NCBI RefSeq assembly: GCF_000189635.1
Contig: NW_002476484.1
Span: 124,001-188,000 of the forward strand
Direction of reading: 5' to 3'
From: Tetrahymena thermophila SB210
Taxonomy: Eukaryota; Ciliophora; Oligohymenophorea; Hymenostomatida; Tetrahymenidae
Length of the DNA stretch: 64,000 bases
In this document: in pieces, positions 52,752 through 64,000 of the stretch
Position numbering within the stretch: the first letter of the stretch is position 1
Layout: every line of letters starts with the position of its first letter
Notes under the pieces: generated by a model
Database searches by the model: none
Told to the model about the DNA's origin: nothing
The model's input: only the letters and a program-made list of their open reading frames with translations
Position numbers and translations under genes: made by a program

Positions 52752-55122
52752 TCAAAAATTATTGTTATTTGTTTTAGGTTGGTTACCATCATCTAAAGAA
52801 ATTGAAATATCTTCATGCTATTCAAAACCATTATTATTATTGTTACTAGTATTTTGATTATTATTTTGGCTATTATTGTTGTTATTTGGTTGATTGTTTG
52901 TCTAAACAAAATTAAATCCATGATCAAAAGATTGGACTTATTCAACTTCAATTAAATCAGCCTATTGGGCACCACGGGGTTTAGGAATTGAAGGGAAATC
53001 AGCATTTTTATTAATATTTTAATTATCCTCATAATCACGAATATCAATGTGAGAGCTACTGTCTTCTTAGAATTGAGTATTTGCAAAATCGTTGGTATCT
53101 TCAAATTATTATTTCTTTAATTCATTCATAGCTTATTCTCTCATTGATAACTCAATATCGTCGTATGATATTTCGTCTTTATGTCTTGCAAATGAAACTT
53201 TTTCTGAATAATGACCAGAATCCTCTTCTCTCCACTTTCTTCTGAACCACTTGCAGAATCTTGTAACTTAAGAGATGCAAACTATAAAGCACATACCTAA
53301 TGTGAACACAGCAATGACAATTCTAATGAGATACCTTTTTATCAAAATTTATATATTTAATTTTAGGTTTTTCTTGTATGATCAATTTATTTAAGAATTA
53401 TTTTTTCTTTTATACTTAATAAAACTAGGAGGTTAATAAAATTCCTTTCTCCAATAGGTGTTATCAGCAGCAGGTAAGAATCCAACTCTCATTTACTCTT
53501 AATCGAAAATAGTGTAATGCTTTTTCAAAAATGGTTCTCCAAGAATTATGTTATCAGTAGGAGAAAGTTAAATATTTAATAAGCAATCGTTATCATCACG
53601 ATTTTCCTTTTAATAATTTTCATCAACATCACATTGTCTCTATAATTACTTGTAATCTAATACTAGCTTTGTTCCACCCTAAAAGCTTAAACTAATTTCC
53701 ATCAACTATAAAGTTTCAGTGCTATTGATATAAAAGAGATATTATCAAAAATAATTAAAAAATATAAATTAAAAGTTACTGGAAATTGGTGCAATAAACA
53801 GCAAAGTAGGTAAGATCAACAATTTTGCAATTAGACTCCCCATAACGGTTAATGATACTAATAAGTTAATTAAGTTCGTCCTTAGGCAAGGCAATGAACG
53901 ATGTGCTTAAAGAAAGTATTGCATTTTATTTTTTTGGTTTAATAACATTAAAATCTTCACTTAGTCCTTAAGAGTTTACCTTTGCAGAAGGTACGTTGAA
54001 AGATAATTCAGTTAGAGGTAGACTCCAATAATAAGAAGTTTCTTAATTGACTGGAACATATTAGATATCCTCTAGATTCTTGTGTGAATATTTATCATTT
54101 ATACCTCCCATAATAAGAACATAATCTTTGAAAATATCACCAATTTCATTTATGTAAATACCAAATATTCTATTGTTTATCTGCTCAACTGAGCTGTTCA
54201 AAGCTTCCATAATATCAGTATTTTATTCAACCTTAGTATCGCCTTTATAAATTTTGTTTAATCCTAATCCGATTGCACCATCTGCAGGATAGTTTTTGTA
54301 CCCTTTGATATTAAAAAAAAATAACTATTAACTAATTAATTTTTAAGAGAATATTTAGTACCAATCATCTTTTCTGCTCCTATCATTTTTAAGTTAGGGA
54401 AAGTGATTAAGTCTTCATACTTTTCAAAAGTGTCTTTCTTTAACTACTCTTCAATATATCTGAACATAGATTTCTTCTTTTTAGGGTCATATGCCAAGAA
54501 AGAAAATTTGCTTGATATATACTCACCATATAAATACATGTTGTTTGATACAATAGACCCACGTTTGTTAAATCTGTACTTGTTTGTGATAATATAGCTT
54601 GATTAAGTGAGTTCAAACAAGCAGCTATTTGAACAAGTCAAATTCTATTTTATATTTAATAGTTGATGTTTAAATGATTAAAAGAAAAATGTTTAGTTAA
54701 ATAAATAAATATGTTTAAAGTTTGAAATTATTTAGTTATTAATAAATTACTTATGATGCTTTAAAAGTTGGTATAGGAGTTTCTTCAGGACATGATTAGC
54801 ATTTAGATGATTTAAGCCAAGATAATGGTGAATGGAGATCTATTGCAATAGCAGCAACCTCATAATTGAAATTTACGTCTCCAATCAAAGACTCAATAGT
54901 AAAGGCTAAATCCTTATGATAGCACATTTAAGTTATAACTGTAGTGTTGTATTTATACTTCAAAATATCATTTTGGCAAGTTTTAATTTATTTAGATTTT
55001 TGTGCAATTTCAGTATATTTTATTTTCAATTCGTTTTGCTTTCTTTACAATGCAACTTCAAGAAACGCAAAAGCACTACTTGCAAGAAATAATGACAAGA
55101 TTATGAAAGCAAATGTCCTCAT
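52752..55122 (-). CDS. Membrane-anchored pepsin-fold protein, catalytic Asp missing
   Basis: Five exons (55122-54751, 54644-54362, 54302-53780, 53721-53416, 53334-52752) total 2067 nt, giving 688 residues. It begins with a signal peptide (MRTFAFIILSLFLASSAFA). Pepsin-family landmarks follow: AIDLHSPLSW at 93-102, where DTGSS-x-x-W is expected (Asp 95 kept, TG changed to LH); paired Cys (CQSC); DGAIGLGL; then AILSLSTSFIALP where AIVDTGTS is expected, so the second catalytic Asp is Ser; and IILGEPFLKKHYTIFDQ near the end of the lobe. A single membrane helix (YLIRIVIAVFTLGMCFIVCI) precedes a 165-residue cytoplasmic tail that becomes Asn/Gln-rich. Known ciliate aspartic proteases keep both Asps. 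This one is therefore probably a non-proteolytic receptor or adaptor in the secretory or phagosomal system; that is inference. Confidence 0.85.
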
Positions 55123-56095
55123 TCAATTTTATTTATATGAGCCCTAAATTGTTTCCTTATTATAATATGTTTACACTTTTAATTTTTTATATCAACCTAT
55201 TACAAATATTTTTTAATAAATCTTTGAAAGTTTAATATTTTCTTAATAATTTTTTGGTATGTGCTGCTAGTTTGATGATAATATCTTATTTATTTTTTTT
55301 TAAATTTTTAAACTGCAGAATTTATATAAATATCAAAAAACAATATTCAAAAATTTTTCATTCTAAAAAAAGAAAAGAAATATTAAAAGCAAGCAGTCAA
55401 ACCATAATTCCCAATTTCACATTTCATACTTTATTAGAATTAAAATAATAAATGTTAATCTCATTTTAGTTTAAAATATTTTATAAAATTCTTTTAATTA
55501 GACTAAACATTTTTAAATTCTTTTTAATAAATAAAAAATATTGCTACTAAAAATAGATTAGGAAGAATTAAGTTACTTTAATTAAATTAAAATAAGCCCT
55601 TAAAATATTGGTTTAATAATAATTCAATAATTAAAATTGATAGTAAAGTTGAATTATTTAAAATATTAAAAAATAAATATGTATAATTTTTTGCAATTTT
55701 ATTTGATATTGGTAATAGAATTCATGTGCATTTACTAATCTTTAAGATCAACAGATTAAGATTCGATTTTTTTTTGAATAAAAATGATAGATAATACATA
55801 AATGTGTTAATAAATTACAGCTTTTTATTGAAAAAATATATTTTATTATTTAATATGACTATTTATTAAAGTAAAAATGTTTAAAATAACATAAATATTT
55901 TCAAAACACGCGTATTGAGTATATAATTCTTCTTTCGTAGCTTAATTATTATAAAAAACATGAATGAATGAAAGAATATACTTCTCACCAATATATTTAC
56001 TTTAATAAATAATTATTGCAAATGATCAATCAAATAAAGATATTTTTTATCAAATAATTATTTGTTTTTAATAAATATAATTAAGAATTAATTTG
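55123..56095. other. Spacer between divergent genes
   Basis: 973 bp containing the 5' flanks of two divergently transcribed genes, so both promoters should lie here. I can point to no defined promoter motif. The + strand Met-started stretches within it (near 54944-55147 and 55254-55448) are not convincing. Confidence 0.5.
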
Positions 56096-57622
56096 ATGAT
56101 GATGAATTCATAGAAAAATTTATTTTTTATCAGTTTAATAGTTATAGCAGGTCTTTCAATTATCTCTGCTAGACCTTTAGTTGCAAAGAAGGTAGTTCAT
56201 GCTATTAATGCTGGTTCACATATGGCAAAAAGATCAGTCGAGGGATTCGTTTATACTAGAGTAAATTCATTAAACAAATCAATCAATCAATCCATCCATC
56301 GTTATTCTTCAAATACAGAAATTAAAAACTAATTTAAAATTAGGATTAAGGCTATGATGAAGATACAAATGCCGTTGATTATAGTGATGACGAGAATTTA
56401 AAAGGATTAGTTATTAAGTATGCAAAAGAACCAACCATTTACATGACTGAACGTCATGGTTATAACAGTTTTGGTTATCAATTAGCACTTGATATTGAAT
56501 AAACTTATACTTTGATTTTGAAATTCTGCGAAATGTATTTTGATAAACCAGGAAGAAGAGTTTTCCATGTCAAATTAGGTGACACTAGAGTTATTACTAA
56601 TCTCGATATTTTTGCCAAAGCAGGAAGGTTTGTTGCTCATGACGAGTATGTTGAGTTTAAATACTAAAATGGAAAAATTTACTACAAGAATCAAGTTTGC
56701 AATAATGGCATTGTTGATGGAAAATTAAACATTTCATTTGAAAAAACATAGAATGATAATCCATTTATTCACGGCATAGTCGTTTATGCTGGCAGCTTAG
56801 ATTGTAATTTATTTATTTTTAATAAAATATTATTTTTAAAGAAAAAATATTTATATTTATTGTTTATTTAGCATTATTTTTTTGAATATAAATTGATTGT
56901 CCCTTATATATTGATTTATTTGATTTATATAGAAACTGACTTTGAAGATCTCCATAACTTTAAGGCTTAATGGGAAAGAAACTATGCTAATGAAGCTAGA
57001 AAGAAGGCCGATTAATTAAATAAGTTAAAAGAATAGAAGTTGAAGAAATAAGAAAAAATTATTGTTCGTAATGACCATACAGATATTGAAGAAGACTTTG
57101 AAGACGTAATTAATTAATTAATTCATTCATTTCAAAGCCAATGAGAAATTAAAATTATTAATTTTTGATAGAAATGAAAATCTTTTTCAATTATTAATTA
57201 TTTAATAATTTTATTAACTTTTATTGCTAACGAATAAAAATTATATTTTTTGATACAGTTCAAACAATCTAAATATTATTTATAAATTTAAATTTATTTA
57301 GAAGAATTTGAGGATTAAAATAATATTGATGTTTTATAAAAACAATTTCATCATAAGATTAATAAAATATTTAATAATATCAATAGATCGAAATTAAGGA
57401 AGAAGTTAAGCAAGAATAAGGTAGAACTGTACCTCCTTTGAAGGAAATGTTAATGACTCCCTTGGGAATAGTTTGTATGATTGGTTTCTTCTTCACATCT
57501 TTCGTACTTATTTCTTCTGCTTTCTTTGAAGGAAATGTAAATTAAACTCATCTAAAAGCTTAGAATCAATTTTAATTAATCAATTTATTTTATAAAATTA
57601 GAACGTTAAGAAGGAATAATGA
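56096..57622 (+). CDS. Malectin-domain type I membrane protein
   Basis: Five exons (56096-56260, 56344-56803, 56933-57105, 57387-57536, 57602-57622) total 969 nt, giving 322 residues. Three successive ATGs precede a signal peptide (FFISLIVIAGLSIISA). A malectin domain follows (about 30-210): AINAG near its start, then YTLILKFCEMYFDKPGRRVF, LDIFAKAG, and the closing strand GIVVYAGS. An acidic/basic charged stretch leads to a single C-terminal membrane helix (LGIVCMIGFFFTSFVLI) and the short tail FFEGNNVKKEQ. In animals malectin is an ER lectin for Glc2-N-glycan on new glycoproteins, and size and layout match. The last exon adds only NVKKEQ and the stop. The 281 bp third intron contains an acidic open stretch (57302-57360) that looks exon-like but is out of phase with exon 3. 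Confidence 0.88.
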
Positions 57623-58577
57623 AGAAAATAGCAGAAAAATTATTTTAAGCAAATATATAACATTTAAATTTAAGCGTATAATTGATTTATATGTTTTGGT
57701 TAACTTCTTCAGTTAATTCTGTAAATAAATATTAACAAATAAATTTGTTAAATTCCCGAATAAACAGATCAATACATTTATCATTTTAATTACTAAAAAA
57801 GGCATTTTTGGGTAATAAAATTAGTATTTAATAAATTAAAAAAAAAATTAAATTTCTTAATAAATATATTAGTAATAAATATTAATAAAAAAATATAATA
57901 CTTATTATCTTGTACTAACTAAAAGTAAAATATTTAAAAATGATTTAGAAAGTAAAAATAAAACCTAATAATTCAAACCAAATTTATTATTTTTTATACT
58001 TCATTAAAACAATCTAAAATAATCCTATTTTTTAATATCCTTCCATTAAATAAGCATTATGAACAGTAAAATGTACATTATTTAATTTAAATGACATAAA
58101 AAATATAAAAACTTTTTCATAAAAAAATTTTATATTTATTTTTTAAACACTTTTTATTTAATTTTGAATATAATTTTGTCTTGATTATGATTAATTTGAT
58201 TTAGCATACTTTTTTAGAGTATTTCTAAAAGTTTTTAAATTATAAAAACTAACAAATAAAAGAAGCTTAAAGTGATGTTAACCTTAATTTACAATTTTTA
58301 TTTATTAAAAAATTAAGGGTTTGATAAAATTTAATTCTTTTTTTTCAATAAATTTTAAGATCTTTCATAATTAATTATTGTTTTTTAAATTGAAAATGAA
58401 TAAAATTTGATTGAGTTTTTAAAATTGGTGAAATTTCGGAAAGCTAAAAATATAAATTGTTTATTTAGTAAACATTTTATGACAATGAAAGTATTTTTAC
58501 CAGATATTTTAATAATTAAATATTGCATTTTAATTGATAAATAATATGTTAGTTAATAATTTAGTAAATTTAATGAA
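57623..58577. other. Spacer between convergent genes
   Basis: Very AT-rich. A + frame stays open here for a long way only because TGA is rare; it has no coding character. Confidence 0.6.
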
Positions 58578-60206
58578 TCAATTAGCTTGTTACTATTCTT
58601 ATTCTTATTTGTTTTGTTATTAATTAATTAATCTATAACCTGCTCTTTTATTAGAGGGCAAAAAGTTCTAAGTAGCATTTTTATAGTATTTTTCGAGGAA
58701 GATTGTGGCTTCCATAGAATAAGATAAATCTTCTTCTAGTTCCCTCATATACTTAAATGATTTATCCTTATTTTATTTTCTAAGCTCCATTACTTGCTTT
58801 ATCATATTTTAGCTTACGTCATATATATTTATTAGTAATACTTCATTATAGCCAACGAATGGATTTTTAGGGTCAACATTCATGAATATTTTTATATTGT
58901 TTACTGCCATTACTTCTAAACCGTCAAATGTATGCAGAGTTACTTCATGTGGTTAAGGTTTGCCTTCACCAATAGTATATGAGATGTATTAGTAAAGCAT
59001 ATCCTCTATGTTAGCTTTATCCATATAATCGAAAAGTCCTCTTCTCCATATGTACTGTTAAGCTTACTAAACATCCAATCCTAGTAATGCCAAGAGGGTT
59101 TCTGAGTAACCATATTTACGCATTTCCATTTCAAAATTAAATAAATTCAATCTATTAATAGTATAAGAATAGAATGTATGTTATTCAGCAACCTTAGTTA
59201 AAACTTATTGACACTTTTAAAGAAAATTAGCGTAGCTTTCGTCTAAATAGTTAGAGAAAAAGTGCATATTCTATTCATTTTATAAGATTTCAGTTTTTTC
59301 TTGTAGATTGTCAACAAACTTTTGATACTTCTCGAGCAACTAGGCGAAGGAGTAACACCTTTAGCTTGAGTAAGAACGCAATTTGTTTATAATAAATTGA
59401 AAGTTTTTAATTCCACTTCTCTTATTGTTTAGATCTACTTCTAAAGTACCAACTTTTTCATTGCTATAAGTTTTCACAGGGGATTTAAATGAATTCAGTT
59501 CAGAAAAGCGAGTGAATTCTCTCTTTAATACTGTATTCATAATGCAAACGTCTCCAGATATAAAATAAAATCCTTATAAAGGATTAATAATAACATAGGG
59601 TCTCTCACCGTACTTAAATTCAAAATTACTGGGCTTTTTAGTCAAATCAACTGCAACAATAGACTTGACTATGTATTTTTCATTAGATTTTGTATGTGTA
59701 CTTTTATTTTCAGTATTATCATTGCTTTTATTTGGGTTTTAGGTAAAAATAATACATCGTTTCTCTTATTCTTAAAGCTCTCGCTGTTCTTCTGCTAGCT
59801 ACTCAGAAATACAATCTATATTTGAGAGTAAATCTGTCTAGCTTATAATTTTCTTATCTAATAAAGTACTTTGATTTAAATAGTTAATCGAAGATTCTCC
59901 AATCTAGTTGCTAATTGTGGACTACGAAAGAGAGTGGGAATCCCTTATATGATTAGGATCAATCAAATGTTCGCCATTTTAATTTTATTTATTAGGATAA
60001 TTCAATAGTTATTAAATATCTTCTTCTTATTACACAATGAGAAAGTTTTCATTAAATTCGTATTCCATCTACAACTCATGTACAGCCTCAGGAAGCAATA
60101 TTTCTTAGAAGTGAGGGTAGTATTTATAATTATCCTATTTATCAGGATGCGTACTGTAAGAATCAGTAAATTAATTGCTATCAAAATAATCAGCTTCTAA
60201 TTCCAT
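58578..60206 (-). CDS. Unknown 542-aa protein, possible PAS-like region
   Basis: Intronless frame of 543 codons, ATG at 60206-60204, TGA at 58580-58578. The N-terminal 150 residues are Gln/Asn/Glu-rich. A folded-looking middle follows with VDLTKKPSNFEFKYGERPYV and FYFISGDVCIMN, then a long helical part (about 285-350). A region near residues 365-450 (YSETLLALLGLDVQQAQQYI, then RRGLFDYM, VTLHTFDGLEVMAVNNIKI) has the order of secondary structure of a PAS sensor domain, as found in some fungal transcription factors. The similarity is visual only. The C terminus is charged helix plus a Gln-rich tail. No DNA-binding domain is recognisable, so I give no function. Confidence 0.75.
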
Positions 60207-61674
60207 CTGAATGATATTTATAGTAATATAAATTAATGATGTTTATTTTTTTTATTTGTTTTTTATAGATAATTTATAAAAATAAATAATTAGATTGATT
60301 AAATTGTGTGATTGATTATTAATAATTACTTTTTATATTATCTTTTTATTATTTTCTATAAAATTGGATTATATATTTAATTAACATCAATTGAACTGAT
60401 TTCGGGGGGGCGCACATTTTTTTTATCAAAAACAAAAAAAGAATGAATATTTTGCTTGTTTATTTCTTTGTTAGTTTCTTTTGATAAACCACCTTTTTTT
60501 TAACTTGGTCATTTACTTCTTTCTATTTCCACAAATACATAAATTTATACAGTTTTACTACCTTTTGCTTGAAAGCAAAAAAAATTTTTTAAATTTAGAT
60601 AAAAATAGTAGATTGCTTGATTCTAGTTCTTTTTATAGATTTTATATTTTGAGATTTATTTATTTTTTATTAATACATTTTTGAATATTCCAATGACTTT
60701 TCTTCAAAGACTTAAATTTTTATTCTTTATTTAACAAAGAAGCTTTTAAAAAACTATTATTTCATCTTTGTTATAATTCGAAAAATTTTGGAATGTGTGA
60801 TAAATTCTAAATTTACTTTAATTTTCTTCAAATTATCCTCAGTTTTTCTTTTTCCAATCTTGCACGCTATTATTTTTAATTTACTGATGTTTATGATTAA
60901 CCTTGATAGAAAATTGTTCTTAGAAATTTTCTACGTTTACCAAAGTTAAAAATATATTTTTTGTCTTAAGTAATGCTTTTCACTCTAAAATAAATATTTT
61001 AATTTACAGATATTTAAAATTATTTTTAACTTCGTCATTATTTGATATGAAATATTTTTATTCATCAAAATAAGCAAATTTTATAAACTAAAACGCAAAT
61101 TAAACAAAAACTCAAAAAAAAAAACATAAGAATCATACTGATTTAAAAAAACTAAGCTTTAGTTTGTTGAATAAAATATTTTATTTGAATTTATATCTAA
61201 ATATTAGTGAATAAGTTAATACTAAATAGCTTCTACAGTGTTGACGACATTGATTGTTTCTAAAGACATTTAAAAATTGTCAAAAATATAAAAAATTAAA
61301 TTTATCAAAAAAAATTTTCTTATTTATATTAGTGATTCAAGGTTATAATAATAAGTATTTTATGTAAGTTTCAATTCATATAATAGTTAATTGTTAAAAT
61401 ATTTTATTAAGATTGAAGTTTTAGTAAGCATAATGTAATTTATGATTTAAAGTTTACTAAAATTAAAATAGATAAAGTTAAAAAAACATTAAAAACAAAA
61501 AGGCTGGTTGAATATAATTATGATTAAGTGAATGTACAATTGTAATAAACAAAGTAATGTTTGTAGTAAAATAAAAAAGTATTTCTTTTTATTAAAATGT
61601 ATGCGCTTCTTTGTGTTAAAAATGAAGCATTCGTTTGAGCATTTTGAGTCTACTTAACATCAAATTATTTATTT
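60207..61674. other. Spacer
   Basis: AT-rich spacer. A run of eight G's at 60404-60411 and the GCGC step after it stand out, but no gene or RNA feature is evident. The + strand Met-started stretch at 60481-60684 is low-complexity. Confidence 0.5.
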
Positions 61675-64000
61675 TCATCTTGGCGATTTGGAAAAATTTT
61701 GCTTGTGTTAGGCTATTTCAATATTTTAAAGATTTAATCTTGCAGTTTGAGGGAATATTTTTTGCTTATCTAACAATTTTTTAGTATTATCATAGAGGAT
61801 TGGGAATTAAGACAATTAATTTATCTATTATTAACACTACTGATCACTTGCTTTCAATTAACTATAATCTTGAAGTTGGTTATTATTTATTTCCTAAATA
61901 GAGTCTTTTAGTTGTATATGGAACATAGTTTTTCTATTCTTTATAACATTACACTTTATGTTTTACGTCACGACATCACTAAATATTTTTTCTTTTTTTT
62001 AATTCTCGCATTAATGTTGACTGCTTTAATTTTTATTAATACTAAAGGAATTTTTTACCTTTGCTTACTAAATGGAATTATTTTAACATTAACTTTACTA
62101 AAATGAAATCTAGGGATCCTCTCTTAATGTCAAACCAAACTTTTCATCTAGCTTTTGTTTCTTGATATTATGAGAATTTTTTAAATCTAAATCTATATCA
62201 TAGAATAAGCCTTATCTATTTTACGGAGGACTTTACTTGCTTATAGTTTCGAATATTTACTCTTTAAGTGATGTAATATAATATAAATTTTTAGCATAAT
62301 ATTGCTTAAAATCACCAAATACTTGCTAAGAATTGATATCCTATTAAATCTATGACTAAGATTTTAGTATTTACACTGACTGTGGTGATTAAGTATTATT
62401 TTGGTGTTGATCTAAATTGTTAGTTTCAATGATCGATTTGTTTTTATTGTAATAATAGCTTAATTATGCAGATGGATTTTAAAATTGTTAACTTTAATGG
62501 CGGTTAGAATTTATTTATTTGATATTTTGCTTTTTAGTAGTAGTAGTATAAAAGTAATAAGGACTAATAGCTTTTTATGGTGAATCTTTGCTAATATCAG
62601 AATCATAATTAGTAGTAGTTGTATTTATATTTGTATTTCCTGTTCTTCTATCTGAAATATATCCATAATTTTTCGATACTGTGAAATAGTCTTTATTTGT
62701 GTTCTATTATGTACTAGTAATACTACTATCAAAATGAATTGAGTCAACCAGTATGATCGTTTCTTACAGTTGCTATTTATGTTGTTTTCCTATTTATGAA
62801 ATAGATTAAAGTAAATCCTGTTTTCTGTTTGTTTAAGGAGTTGATTAATCACTTGAAGAAAAGTTACTCTTTTTTCTTTGCAAATATGTCGTTTTCAAAT
62901 TATTTTATATTTCAAGAGGGGAAACAATTTGATCACACGGTTCTTACTATTAGTATATTTAACTGTTGCTTTTAATTGGATTACAGTTTGATATATTAAG
63001 AGCCTTAAACTTTTGTTTAAATGAACAACTTTTTATTAATTTCCTTTGATCGATTTAGCTTTTATTATGAATAGATTTTTGTACTTAACCATCTACTTCT
63101 TCCTCTTCTTCTTGCAGAGAATTATTTTAATATGAAATGGTTTCTTTTGTAGTTTGATTCTCGTTATTCAAAAAGTCTTTAATTTGTATTGAATTTTTTT
63201 TTTTATCATTTTAATTAGGACTTGCTGTAGCATGTAAACTTGTGTCAATTTATTCTCCCTCTGTGAATTTAAAAATATTACTTTTTTAAGCTTAATGCTT
63301 TATATTTTTATCGTTTGTTTAGCAAAACAATGAAGTCGTTTTTTCTAGCTTATCAGGATTATAAAAATCATGGCCTTCGAGACTCTAAAGATTTGTGTGT
63401 ATTTTTTTAGTGCTTCTTTCATCGTTTGAATAGTTTTGCTGGGTTTTCAATAGCATTTAAGGATAATTTTAATCATATTCCTGAGTTTTATTTTATTTGG
63501 CAAAAAACATACTCATATTATTCCTTAGTGATTTTCTCTCAGATAATTCAAATAGTTTACCTTAATTGCTAGCTGATGTTTCTTAAGAAAAAGATTTTAA
63601 AGAATAATTTTTTGTCAGAGTATTATTTTAATCTCTTCTTGTAAGATAAAACTGCCTTTTCTGTTAAGCATTCAGCTTAGAACTGCTCTCTTCATCAAGT
63701 TCAGGAAAATTTTATTCGAAGTTATTATATGAATTACACTGAAAACTTTAAAAACTAGACTCGCTTTTTCTTGATCGTAGATTTTATTGCTTTACAAGAG
63801 ATAAAATTTTTATTTATTCTTTCAGATTTTAATCTTTCCACTAAATCTATCTCTGCTATGTGCTAAAAAAGACTTATAAACCATCCTTCGAATTGCTTAA
63901 ATACTGTAGCAAGATCTATCAATAAAATAACAATTTATTTTTTTAAATTTTAATAAAATAAAAAAATTGAAAAATTAGAAACCTTTTTCTAGATGACCAT
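61675..64000 (-). CDS. Gln/Asn/Ser-rich unknown protein, at window edge
   Basis: Exon 63915-61675 (747 codons to TGA at 61677-61675) joins in phase 0, through a 67 bp intron (63916-63982, GTTTCT...GATAG), to an 18 bp exon that ends at the window edge. That exon begins ATG at 64000-63998, so the start may be genuine (752 residues) or the frame may continue outside the window. The donor GTTTCT is unusual; nearly all others here begin GTA. The first 90 residues contain a helical basic segment (KDQNLKEQIKILSLVKQQN). The rest is low-complexity, Asn/Gln/Ser/Thr/Lys-rich with an acidic EEEEEVDG patch and a basic RKLIKSCSFKQKFKA patch. I recognise no family. The hydrophobic + strand stretch at 61912-62106 is a shadow of this gene. 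Confidence 0.72.

Noticed and set aside
57537-58030. Read-through of the malectin frame past 57536 without meeting TGA
   Set aside because: The sequence loses coding character. A GT-AG intron (57537-57601) gives a neat end with TGA at 57620.
61912-62106. Hydrophobic + strand stretch of about 64 residues
   Set aside because: It is the shadow of the long minus-strand exon 61675-63915.

Overview
The window reads as a piece of macronuclear DNA from a ciliate of the Tetrahymena type. It is extremely AT-rich. Almost every convincing gene runs through many in-frame TAA and TAG codons (read as Gln) and ends only at TGA. Introns are short, AT-rich and GT-AG, and the proteins are rich in Gln, Asn and Lys. 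For this reason the genes are invisible as standard-code ORFs and had to be read with the TAA/TAG=Gln code on both strands. I cannot fix the species from sequence alone.

I support 17 protein-coding genes, one tRNA and one decayed coding segment. Exon joins were checked by requiring an open frame and an exon total divisible by three. From left to right: a short Cys-rich multipass membrane protein (1740-3610, +); a B-box plus WD40-like protein (4479-6278, -); a 5.6 kb gene-poor stretch; an AGC-family protein kinase with an N-terminal PH-like region (11925-13739, +); tRNA-Asn(GUU) (14769-14842, -); a coiled-coil protein with unresolved 5' end (17184-18101, -); a degenerate ORF with three internal TGAs (18555-19022, +); a 1187-residue Asn/Gln-rich coiled-coil protein (20502-24241, +); a tandem pair of paralogues ending in an ADP-ribosyltransferase-like domain (25507-27402 and 28025-30934, +); a 15-exon, 1818-residue Cys-rich type I membrane protein (31574-38996, -); an unknown Gln-rich protein (40511-43336, -); a 1045-residue B-box protein (44643-47780, -); a small unknown membrane-like protein (49003-49644, -); a CDK-like kinase (51060-52373, -); a membrane-anchored aspartic-protease-fold protein lacking one catalytic Asp (52752-55122, -); a malectin-domain type I membrane protein (56096-57622, +); an unknown protein with a possible PAS-like region (58578-60206, -); and a Gln/Asn/Ser-rich protein running to the right edge (61675-64000, -).

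Genes sit singly, each with its own AT-rich spacer, on both strands, and nothing suggests operons. The themes are signalling (two kinases), cytoskeletal or scaffold-like coiled coils, surface or secretory-pathway membrane proteins (two Cys-rich proteins, the aspartic-protease-like protein, malectin) and B-box proteins.

The items most worth a second look are: the Cys-rich gene, whose exons are symmetric modules split inside cysteine codons; the tandem ART-like pair; repeated TGA triplets at gene ends that place a stop in all three frames; and the decayed ORF at 18.5-19.0 kb.
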